Shown here: piece by piece, positions 1-5,959 of the stretch
How the letters are laid out: the number at the start of each line of letters is the position of its first letter
How positions within the stretch are numbered: the first letter of the stretch is position 1
Assembly (NCBI GenBank): GCA_049301135.1
Contig: JBAQKP010000308.1
Coordinates: 1-8,313 of the forward strand
Length of the DNA stretch: 8,313 nucleotides
Reading direction: 5' to 3'
Source: JAYXXU01 sp049301135
GTDB lineage: Bacteria; Pseudomonadota; Gammaproteobacteria; Pseudomonadales; Moraxellaceae
The notes under the pieces: generated by a model
What the model was told of the DNA's origin: nothing
Seen by the model: the letters and a program-made list of their open reading frames with translations, nothing else
The model's database searches: none
Program-made: the position numbers and the translations under genes

Positions 1-881
1 GTTGTACTGGCACGAGTGGGTTTGTCTACAACGTCGATACCGGCGCAATGCAAATCAGCTTCACCAACCAAATGCTTAAAAATAACGCAACGGCATTGAC
101 CCATACGCTAAATGGAAGCTTGTCTGGGTCGCTTGCTGTTGCACCACTCAAAATCAATGACTTACCAGTCTCGTCACAAAGCACCCTCAGTATCGATCAG
201 GTGACCGTTCGGCCACAGGCCATTCAAACAGACAATGCCGCAGATCCGTTCGTCACTATTCACTTGGATGATGGTCGTGAAATTTACACTTATGTGTTTA
301 CCGATGAGGCACAGAACCTGCTTGCCAATGTGTCACATGCTGACGCTGAGAGTGCTTTTCTCCTTGATGCCACCTTACCCAGCAATCCACTGCCAGTTGT
401 AACCAGTAATACTGCCACACGCGTTGCCGTCAGCTTTAATCGGGTCTTGCTGCGCGATTCGAATAACCGTACGCGCACCCTGTCTGGTAGCTTTAGCGTA
501 AATAAACCCAGTGCAAGTTTGACACTGGATCAGCAAGACGTCGAAGGCACAAAGACACATTTTGTAACTTATTCCAGTACACTCCTGAACCAATTCGTGA
601 TCCGTAATTTTAGCATAGAGCCTAACAGCACCTCTGAAAGCTTGACTGCTGTCAGCGTGATTAGTCGGGGTCGGCAGGTTGTTTCTGTGGCGATTGAGCA
701 ATCTGCCAATGGCGAAATCCTAGACTCGTATCTTTGCGACGCTGCGATTAAGATCCCGTGCACTGGCATCACGCTAGCCAATAACCGTAGCGAAATCACC
801 TTTAACAATACGCCAATGGCCACGAACAGCACAGCCAAACCGGTGCTACTCAGTGGCAAACTTGTCGGATTTGATCGCTAA
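1..881 (+). CDS. Unrecognised beta-rich, probably exported protein (3' part)
   Basis: The reading frame is open to the left edge (first full codon at 3), so the start lies outside the window and only the last 292 residues are visible; an in-frame ATG at 48 is unlikely to be the true start. The protein is rich in Ser, Thr, Asn and Val, with alternating hydrophobic/polar stretches typical of beta-strands and no membrane helix or catalytic motif that I recognise. There is internal repetition. A block opening with Cys-Thr-Gly (codons 3-11) runs into ISFTNQML then TLNGSLSG. A second Cys-Thr-Gly (759-767) runs into ITFNNTPM then LLSGKLVG at the C-terminus. A middle copy without Cys (417-500) has VSFNRVLL then TLSGSFSV. 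The only visible cysteines are the first one and a pair eight residues apart near the end, which suggests disulfides and an extracytoplasmic location. It is separated from the B12 operon by a terminator and is probably unrelated to it. Function unknown. Confidence 0.8.
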   Translation, partial: CTGTSGFVYNVDTGAMQISFTNQMLKNNATALTHTLNGSLSGSLAVAPLKINDLPVSSQSTLSIDQVTVRPQAIQTDNAADPFVTIHLDDGREIYTYVFTDEAQNLLANVSHADAESAFLLDATLPSNPLPVVTSNTATRVAVSFNRVLLRDSNNRTRTLSGSFSVNKPSASLTLDQQDVEGTKTHFVTYSSTLLNQFVIRNFSIEPNSTSESLTAVSVISRGRQVVSVAIEQSANGEILDSYLCDAAIKIPCTGITLANNRSEITFNNTPMATNSTAKPVLLSGKLVGFDR

Positions 882-912
882 ACGCTCACGACAGTTAAGC
901 GTAGGACAACGG

Positions 913-941
913 CACCAATCCTTGCGATTGGTGTTTTTTTT
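913..941 (+). terminator. Rho-independent terminator of the first gene
   Basis: A perfect 8-bp stem, CACCAATC (913-920) with GATTGGTG (926-933), closes a 5-nt loop and is followed directly by eight T (934-941). It lies 31 bases after the stop codon at 881. It should end transcription of the upstream gene and insulate it from the B12 operon. Confidence 0.93.
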
Positions 942-956
942 ACATTCTGTTAACAT
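928..956 (+). promoter_or_regulatory. Candidate sigma-70 promoter of the B12 operon
   Basis: TTGGTG (928-933) and TAACAT (951-956) are separated by exactly 17 bases, and TG at 948-949 provides an extended -10 element. Matches to consensus are 3/6 and 4/6, so this is a moderate promoter helped by the TG. The predicted start, around 963, coincides with the first base of the riboswitch P1 stem, which supports the call. The -35 lies inside the 3' arm of the upstream terminator. No other good promoter was seen between 882 and 960. This is inferred from pattern only. Confidence 0.45.
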
Positions 957-960
957 GTCG

Positions 961-1122
961 CCCGTCACGGTGCTCAATCGAGTTAAACGGGAAACAGGTG
1001 AAAGGCCTGTACTGCCCCTGCAACGGTAAGCCAAGTGTGGATTCGCCATCACCGCCACTGCAAGTCATCACTTGTGGGAAGGCGGCGAATCAAGTCTTGC
1101 AAGTCCGGATACCGGCCATGAC
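961..1122 (+). ncRNA. Cobalamin (adenosylcobalamin) riboswitch aptamer
   Basis: The conserved landmarks of the cobalamin riboswitch family occur in order. They are a GGGAA...GGTGAAA segment (989-1003), the CTGCCCCTGCAACGGTAA core (1012-1029), and the 3' B12 box AAGTCCGGATACCGGCC (1101-1117). Supporting helices can be drawn: closing P1 between GTCACGG (964-970) and CCATGAC (1116-1122) with one mismatch; a hairpin ACAGG (994-998)/CCTGT (1006-1010); an 8-bp stem GATTCGCC (1040-1047)/GGCGAATC (1084-1091); and an inner hairpin CAAGT (1061-1065)/ACTTG (1070-1074). By family knowledge, binding of adenosylcobalamin represses the downstream genes, here btuB-cobU-cobT-btuF-btuC-btuD. The exact ends are approximate. 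Confidence 0.95.
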
Positions 1123-1328
1123 CCATGTCAGCTTTGCCCAATCATGCAAGCTGGCGTGCTGACGCGCGGCAGGGTTCCCGTTGCAGTCATTGCCTGCCTT
1201 TACACAGATGCGCTGTCCGTTGGACTGGTTGTGTTTGTTGTCCTGCTTGCTCTGTCTGTTGCCCATGAGCTTTTGCCCGCATTTTCTTAAATATCGTCAT
1301 GCAGCGGGCATGGCTTGTGGAGACAGTT
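1123..1328 (+). promoter_or_regulatory. Long 5' leader / riboswitch expression platform before btuB
   Basis: About 206 bases separate the aptamer from the btuB start. I found no GC stem followed by a T-run, so a transcription-terminating platform is not evident and control of translation is more likely. Possible helices are GTCAGC (1127-1132)/GCTGAC (1158-1163), GGCAGG (1168-1173)/CCTGCC (1193-1198) and the stem at 1274-1310 just before the ribosome-binding site. No sequence clearly complementary to the GGAG Shine-Dalgarno was found. The stretch also contains short open frames (for example ATG 1144 to stop 1290), none with a convincing ribosome-binding site. It is GT-rich from about 1200 to 1265. 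Confidence 0.6.
1274..1310 (+). promoter_or_regulatory. Stem-loop just upstream of the btuB ribosome-binding site
   Basis: TGCCCGC (1274-1280) pairs perfectly with GCGGGCA (1304-1310) around a 23-nt AT-rich loop. The stem ends 8 bases before the GGAG at 1319-1322, so it could influence ribosome access or act as the output hairpin of the riboswitch. TGCCC at 1260-1264 offers a competing partner for GGGCA (1306-1310), giving possible alternative folds. Function is inferred from position only. Confidence 0.35.
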
Positions 1329-3236
1329 ATGTCTAATCAATCGTTTCGCCTTCTTCCTTTAATTGTGTTGATGCCAGCGTCGTTTACGCTCGCCAGTGAG
1401 CCTGTACAGCCAGCCGCAGCAGTTGCCACGCTGCCCGCCACACTCCCCGTCACCGTTGTCACCGCCAGCCGCATCGCCCAACCGATTGATCAGGTGATCG
1501 GCGATATCAGCGTCATCGAACGCGCCGAGCTTGAACGGTATAGCGGCGAAAGCGTCCTAGATGCTTTGCAGATGCAAGCCAGTATCCAAATCATCAGTAA
1601 CGGCGGTGCAGGCAAGCCTAGCGCTGTCTTTATGCGTGGGGCAAATACATCACATACACTGGTGTTGATTGATGGCGTACGCTATGGCTCGATCACACTG
1701 GGGACACCAGCGCTTGAACACCTGCCGGTCGATCAAATCGAACGCATCGAAATCTTGCGTGGTTCGGCAGCTAGCCTGTACGGTTCGGATGCCATTGGTG
1801 GGGTGATTCAGATTTTTACTCGTCAAGGCAGCAAAACCCCGAGCGTGTCACTCACTGTAGGCGCAGGCACTGAAAACACTCAGCAGGCCAGCGTGACGGC
1901 AGGTGGACAATTTGGTGAAACGCGTGCGGCGATGACGATTGCCCACAGCAAAACTGATGGCATCAGTGCGATCAGCAACCCAAGCAACAGTAATTTTTTT
2001 GCAGATGAAGACAGCTACCAAAATAACAGTATCAGCCTTAATCTCACGCAGAACCTTGGTACACAGCATCAAGTCGGGGCACGGCTACTTGTGGCAGAAG
2101 GTGAGAACCAATTCGATGGGGCGGCCTATGATGCTAATTTTAGTCCTGTAGCACAAAATTACGATTATCGTAATACTACCCAAAATGGCGCGTTCAGTGT
2201 TTGGAGTCGCCATCAGTGGAGTGATCACTTGACCACTCAGCTTCAAATTGGGCGCAGCGAAGACAAAAGCGATAATTTTTCGCCACAATCGTCAACCAAT
2301 TATGCGGATGACATCAGTGTTTTTGATACCGCTCAAACTCAATTCAGCCTCAATAACGAGCTTCGCTTCGCCTATGGCAGCATGACCTTTGGTGCAGAAC
2401 GACTTGAGCAAAAACTCAACAGCAGCACCAATTATCCCGTCAAAGAACGCAGTATTGACAGCTTTGTCGCCGGTTACGTTGGTCAGTATAAAAACATCAA
2501 TGTGCAAGCTAATCTGCGCAATGATGACAACTCACAATACGGCAATGAGACTACCTACGGCGTCGGGTTCAGTGCCGCCATCAATGAGCAGTTCAGCGTC
2601 GGTGCACAGCACAGCACAGCGTTTTTAGCGCCTAGCTTTAACGATCTGTACTTTCCATTCTATGGTGATGCGAGCCTAGCACCCGAACAGTCGAACAGTC
2701 GCGAGGTGTTTATTGCCCTTAAGCTTGCTGACCTGCGTAGCCGCCTGACGGCTTACCAAAACGATGTCAAAGACCTGATCGAATACAACCCCGCCACGTT
2801 TGGCCCTGCCAACATCGGCCAAGCGCGCTTACAAGGTGTTACGCTAAACAATGACTGGCAGCTCGACAATCTGCAAGCCGGTTTAAGCTATGATTATTTG
2901 GATGCAGAAGATCGCTCCAATGCTGCAAATCGTGGCAACCAACTGCGCTATCGTGCCAAACACAGTGGCGTTGCCTATTTTGGCATGCAGCAAGACCAAC
3001 TGAGTGGCCGCGTCGAACTGCAAGCGGTCGGTACACGCTACACCAATCCAAGCAACACCCAACAGGTTGCAGGCTACACCTTAGTCAACCTATCAGGCAG
3101 TGTCGAAGTGACACCCGAACTCAAGATCGGCTTACGGGTCAACAACCTGTTCGACGAGCAATATGAGTCGATCAAAGACTACGGCACACTCGGCACAAAC
3201 GGGCTACTGTCATTGACATTTACCCCGAAGCTGTAA
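1329..3236 (+). CDS. btuB: BtuB: TonB-dependent outer-membrane cobalamin receptor
   Basis: A 635-residue outer-membrane transporter that imports corrinoids using TonB/ExbBD energy. Residues 1-23 form a signal peptide ending near TLAS, followed by a short Pro/Ala-rich stretch. A TonB-box-like LPVTVVTA is at about 39-46. The plug domain (about 47-167) contains VFMRGANTSHTLVLIDGVR, then IERIEILRGSAASLYGSDAIGG, all typical of BtuB-type plugs. The remainder is beta-barrel, ending with the family segment NLFDEQYE near the C-terminus. E. coli BtuB is similar in size (614). I chose ATG 1329 because GGAG sits 6 bases upstream and a signal peptide starts directly. The in-frame ATG at 1299 has no ribosome-binding site and would lie in a stem-loop. 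The B12 riboswitch immediately upstream makes cobalamin or cobinamide the likely substrate. Oddity: the last residues are TPKL rather than a terminal Phe. Confidence 0.95.
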   Translation: MSNQSFRLLPLIVLMPASFTLASEPVQPAAAVATLPATLPVTVVTASRIAQPIDQVIGDISVIERAELERYSGESVLDALQMQASIQIISNGGAGKPSAVFMRGANTSHTLVLIDGVRYGSITLGTPALEHLPVDQIERIEILRGSAASLYGSDAIGGVIQIFTRQGSKTPSVSLTVGAGTENTQQASVTAGGQFGETRAAMTIAHSKTDGISAISNPSNSNFFADEDSYQNNSISLNLTQNLGTQHQVGARLLVAEGENQFDGAAYDANFSPVAQNYDYRNTTQNGAFSVWSRHQWSDHLTTQLQIGRSEDKSDNFSPQSSTNYADDISVFDTAQTQFSLNNELRFAYGSMTFGAERLEQKLNSSTNYPVKERSIDSFVAGYVGQYKNINVQANLRNDDNSQYGNETTYGVGFSAAINEQFSVGAQHSTAFLAPSFNDLYFPFYGDASLAPEQSNSREVFIALKLADLRSRLTAYQNDVKDLIEYNPATFGPANIGQARLQGVTLNNDWQLDNLQAGLSYDYLDAEDRSNAANRGNQLRYRAKHSGVAYFGMQQDQLSGRVELQAVGTRYTNPSNTQQVAGYTLVNLSGSVEVTPELKIGLRVNNLFDEQYESIKDYGTLGTNGLLSLTFTPKL

Positions 3237-3249
3237 TCAGGCAATCATC

Positions 3250-3831
3250 ATGACAGTCGAGCTGGTTCTCGGCGGGGCGCGCAGTGGCAAAAGCCGCTAC
3301 GCGCTACAACACGCCCTCAATGCTGCAAATGTGACGTGGATTGCCACGGCACAGGCGTTTGATGCCGAAATGCAACAGCGCATCTCGCACCATCAAGCAG
3401 AGCGGCCAAGCCATTGGCGCACCCTTGAAACGCCGCTATACCTGAGCCAAACACTGGCACAACAGAGCGATCAACCGATGATTGTGGTGGATTGTTTGAC
3501 CTTATGGGTCTCCAACTGGCTGTGTCAACCGACCCAGCACCACATCTCAGATCACAGCATACAAGATACAGCAAGCCACAGCCTGACCGCCGAATGGCAA
3601 ACCGAACAGACCGATTTTCTGCGCCAGATCGAACGATTTAGCCACCTACCGCAACAGCTGATCTTGGTCAGTAATGAAGTGGGTTTTGGGATTGTGCCGG
3701 ACAATCCACTGGCACGGCTGTTTCGCGATGAGGTCGGTCGGTTGCATCAGCAGATTGCTACCATCGCCAACGCAGTGACGTTAGTGGTCGCAGGCTTACC
3801 GCTGTCGATCAAACCGCACGCACAGGATTAA
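3250..3831 (+). CDS. cobU: CobU: adenosylcobinamide kinase / adenosylcobinamide-phosphate guanylyltransferase
   Basis: A bifunctional cytoplasmic enzyme (CobP in pseudomonads). It phosphorylates adenosylcobinamide, then transfers GMP from GTP to give adenosylcobinamide-GDP, the substrate of CobS. At 193 residues it is close to the enteric enzyme (181). The P-loop GGARSGKS is at residues 8-15. The segment ISHHQAERPSHWRT (45-58) carries His47, aligned with the guanylylated histidine of Salmonella CobU (His46). VDCLTLW (80-86) is the Walker B-like region, and SNEVGFGIVPDNPLARLFRDE (141-161) is a family signature. It starts 13 bases after the btuB stop with a weak AGG 8 bases upstream, so translational coupling to btuB is likely. 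No missing key residues are seen. Confidence 0.96.
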   Translation: MTVELVLGGARSGKSRYALQHALNAANVTWIATAQAFDAEMQQRISHHQAERPSHWRTLETPLYLSQTLAQQSDQPMIVVDCLTLWVSNWLCQPTQHHISDHSIQDTASHSLTAEWQTEQTDFLRQIERFSHLPQQLILVSNEVGFGIVPDNPLARLFRDEVGRLHQQIATIANAVTLVVAGLPLSIKPHAQD

Positions 3832-3835
3832 AGCC

Positions 3836-4942
3836 ATGCCAAATCTGCACAATCAAGATCTTTGTCCAAACCTGACATGGTGGCAACAGCCGATTGCTGG
3901 ATTGGATCTGGACAGTCAAGCGGCGGCGCTCGCACGTCAAGCCAGCCTGACCAAACCCACCGGTGCTTTGGGACAGCTTGAAACACTGGCGGTGCAACTG
4001 GCCGCGCTGCAAGGTCGCGCACAACCGACACTGGATCGACCATGGATCAGTGTGTTTGCCGGCGATCATGGCATCACCCAAGCAGGCGTCTCCGCCTATC
4101 CCAGCGCGGTGACAGCGCAAATGGTCAGTAACTTTGTACAGGGTGGCGCAGCGATCAATGTGCTTGCCAGACAGATCAAGGCTAGCTTTGAAATTGTCGA
4201 TGTCGGTGTGGCAGCAGACACCGCCCAAATGATTTCGCCTCATGCCAACACGGTAATACAAGCCAAAACTGCTCAAGGCACTGCCAACTTCCAGCAGCAG
4301 CCCGCGATGAGCCTTAGCGATGCTGAACACGCGCTACAGGCCGGCTATGCAGCAGTACAGCGGGCGATTGCGGCCAAGGCGGATTGTTGGATCGGCGGCG
4401 AAATGGGCATTGGCAATACCAGCAGTGCAACCGCGATTGCTTGTGGATTATTAAGTCAACCGTCAATTGTGTTGACTGGCGCAGGGACGGGCTTGGCAGA
4501 AGCAGCCATTGGGCACAAAGCACAAGTGATTCAAGCCGCACTGGATCAGCATGCTGTGTCTGGTGATCAAACGCTGCGGGTGTTATGTACATTTGGCGGT
4601 TTTGAGATTGCGGCCTTGTGTGGTAGTTATTTGGCAGCGGCGCAAGCGGCTTTGCCGATCATCGTCGATGGTTTTATCAGCAGTGTTGCGGCATTGCTGG
4701 CGGTACGCATACAACCGGCTTGTCGCGACTGGATGTTTTTTAGCCATCAATCAGCCGAACAAGGCCATCAGATGGTGCTAGACGCGATGCAAGCACAGCC
4801 GCTACTGAAGCTCGGCATGCGACTCGGTGAAGGCAGTGGCGCGGCGACTGCATTCCCACTGCTGCAACTGGCCTGTGTCCTGCACAATCAGATGGCGACC
4901 TTTGCTGAAGCACAGGTCAGCCAACAAACTGATCAGACCTAA
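3836..4942 (+). CDS. cobT: CobT: nicotinate-nucleotide-dimethylbenzimidazole phosphoribosyltransferase
   Basis: Transfers phosphoribose from nicotinate mononucleotide to 5,6-dimethylbenzimidazole, giving alpha-ribazole 5'-phosphate for the lower ligand of cobalamin. At 368 residues it is the normal family length (E. coli 359). Visible signatures are LTKPTGALGQLE (38-49), FAGDHGI (74-80), VQGGAAINVLARQ (101-113), GEMGIGNTSSA (188-198) and the C-terminal RLGEGSGAA (329-337), whose Glu332 corresponds to the catalytic glutamate (Glu317 in Salmonella). It starts 4 bases after the cobU stop, with AGGA 8 bases upstream located inside the end of cobU, which indicates co-translation. The start ATG 3836 is well supported. 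No damage is seen. Confidence 0.97.
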   Translation: MPNLHNQDLCPNLTWWQQPIAGLDLDSQAAALARQASLTKPTGALGQLETLAVQLAALQGRAQPTLDRPWISVFAGDHGITQAGVSAYPSAVTAQMVSNFVQGGAAINVLARQIKASFEIVDVGVAADTAQMISPHANTVIQAKTAQGTANFQQQPAMSLSDAEHALQAGYAAVQRAIAAKADCWIGGEMGIGNTSSATAIACGLLSQPSIVLTGAGTGLAEAAIGHKAQVIQAALDQHAVSGDQTLRVLCTFGGFEIAALCGSYLAAAQAALPIIVDGFISSVAALLAVRIQPACRDWMFFSHQSAEQGHQMVLDAMQAQPLLKLGMRLGEGSGAATAFPLLQLACVLHNQMATFAEAQVSQQTDQT

Positions 4943-4951
4943 AGGCTCAAT

Positions 4952-5935
4952 ATGTCGCAGATTTTTGGTGATCATCGGCAGATTTTGCTCAAGCGATTTG
5001 GCGCAATATTAATATATATCTATATATTAATATTGACAGTAATCAACATCGTATCGTCTGCCGATGCTCAGCCCGTCAGCTCTACAATCCCTAAACCTAG
5101 CATCCTTAACCACAACATCAGGGTGACCGATGATCTGAGTCGGATCATAGCGCTTCGGCAGCCTGCTCGACGAGTTATCGCCTTATCGCCGCACTTGACC
5201 GAACACCTGTTTGCGATTGGTGCAGGCACAAAAATAGTCGGCGTGGTCAGTTATAGCGATTATCCAGCAGCAGCCAAAAAATTACCGATTGTCGGCGGCT
5301 ATACAGGGTTTGATCTGGAAAAAATCCGCAGTCTACGACCTGATTTGATCGTCGCATGGCACTCAGGTAACCCACCTGCTCAGTTTGTACAGGTCGCCTC
5401 GCTGGGGATTCCGATCTATTATTCAGAGTCGTCGCAAATCAGCGATATCGCTCAAACCTTACAGCGACTCGGCACACTCACTGGTCAGCAAGTGCAGGCC
5501 GATCAAGTAGCAAAACAGTTTAATCAACGCATCCAGCAACTGCAGCAACGCTACGCGACACAGCGCAAGGTGCGGGCATTTTACCAAGTCTGGGATCGCC
5601 CGCTGATGACGATCAATCACAAACAGGTGATTTCGAGTGCCTTACAAATCTGTGGCGGCCAGAATGTTTTTGCCGATTTACCGCAGCTTGTACCGACCAT
5701 TGATGATGAGGCGGTGTTAGTCAAAAACCCAGAAATCATCCTGACCAGTGGTGCAGAGTCTGGCTCTGCCGACTGGCTGAAACGCTGGCAGCGCTGGCCT
5801 CGTATGCTTGCGGTACAGCGCCAGAATCTGGTCGTACTGCCGCCAGACTTACTCAGTCGGATGGGCCCCCGCTTTGCCGACGGTACACAGCAACTTTGTG
5901 AAGCGATTGATCGTGCACGTCGTAAAGCCCCTTAA
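4952..5935 (+). CDS. btuF: BtuF: periplasmic cobalamin-binding protein of the BtuFCD importer
   Basis: Captures cobalamin in the periplasm and delivers it to BtuCD. The 327-residue precursor has a signal peptide: charged start (R9, K14, R15), hydrophobic core at about 16-34 and probable cleavage at ADA|QP (39/40). The type III binding-protein fold starts near RRVIALSPHLTEHLFAIG (73-90). SYSDYP (100-105) is a BtuF hallmark. Glu123 (DLEKI) and Glu253 (DDEAV) align with the two glutamates that dock onto BtuC arginines in E. coli. Cys234 and Cys316 match the E. coli BtuF disulfide cysteines. It is longer than E. coli BtuF (266) because of a long signal and about 30 additional residues before the fold. 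ATG 4952 has AAAGG 6 bases upstream, overlapping the cobT stop. The signal-core codons contain a remarkable AT-only inverted repeat with four ATA codons. Confidence 0.92.
   Translation: MSQIFGDHRQILLKRFGAILIYIYILILTVINIVSSADAQPVSSTIPKPSILNHNIRVTDDLSRIIALRQPARRVIALSPHLTEHLFAIGAGTKIVGVVSYSDYPAAAKKLPIVGGYTGFDLEKIRSLRPDLIVAWHSGNPPAQFVQVASLGIPIYYSESSQISDIAQTLQRLGTLTGQQVQADQVAKQFNQRIQQLQQRYATQRKVRAFYQVWDRPLMTINHKQVISSALQICGGQNVFADLPQLVPTIDDEAVLVKNPEIILTSGAESGSADWLKRWQRWPRMLAVQRQNLVVLPPDLLSRMGPRFADGTQQLCEAIDRARRKAP
5004..5035. repeat. 15-bp perfect AT-rich inverted repeat inside btuF
   Basis: CAATATTAATATATA (5004-5018) is followed by two bases (TC) and then its exact reverse complement TATATATTAATATTG (5021-5035). 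It covers btuF codons 19-28, so even the peptide is mirror-symmetric (ILIYIYILI), and it uses ATA for four of the five isoleucines. It could form a cruciform or an mRNA hairpin, bind a dimeric regulator, or serve as AT-rich promoter-like DNA. A weak promoter pattern, TTGGCG (4998-5003) then TATATA (5021-5026) with a 17-base spacer, lies on it. The symmetry is seen directly; any role is speculation. Confidence 0.8.
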
Positions 5936-5959
5936 AACCCTTTGGACAGCCCTCTTCTG

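Noticed and set aside
882..902. ACGCT/AGCGT inverted repeat after the first gene
   Set aside because: Only five base pairs with an 11-base loop and no T-run; expected by chance.
1072..1143. 5' part of an open frame starting inside the riboswitch aptamer (ATG 1072)
   Set aside because: These codons are explained by conserved aptamer structure, including the B12 box; only the later part from ATG 1144 is kept as a weak finding.
1168..1202. GGCAGG/CCTGCC hairpin followed by TTT as a riboswitch terminator
   Set aside because: Only 6 bp with a 19-base loop and three T; too weak to call an intrinsic terminator.
1299..1328. Earlier in-frame ATG (1299) as the btuB start
   Set aside because: No ribosome-binding site precedes it and it lies in a stem-loop. 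ATG 1329 has GGAG at a 6-base spacing and starts a clean signal peptide.
3809..4330. Antisense open frame (173 codons) opposite the start of cobT
   Set aside because: It spans the cobU/cobT junction and is antisense to conserved CobT motifs; no recognisable domain.
5004..5035. AT palindrome as a transcription terminator
   Set aside because: The stem is almost entirely A/T, the centre is only two bases, no T-run follows, and it lies inside an intact coding region of an operon.
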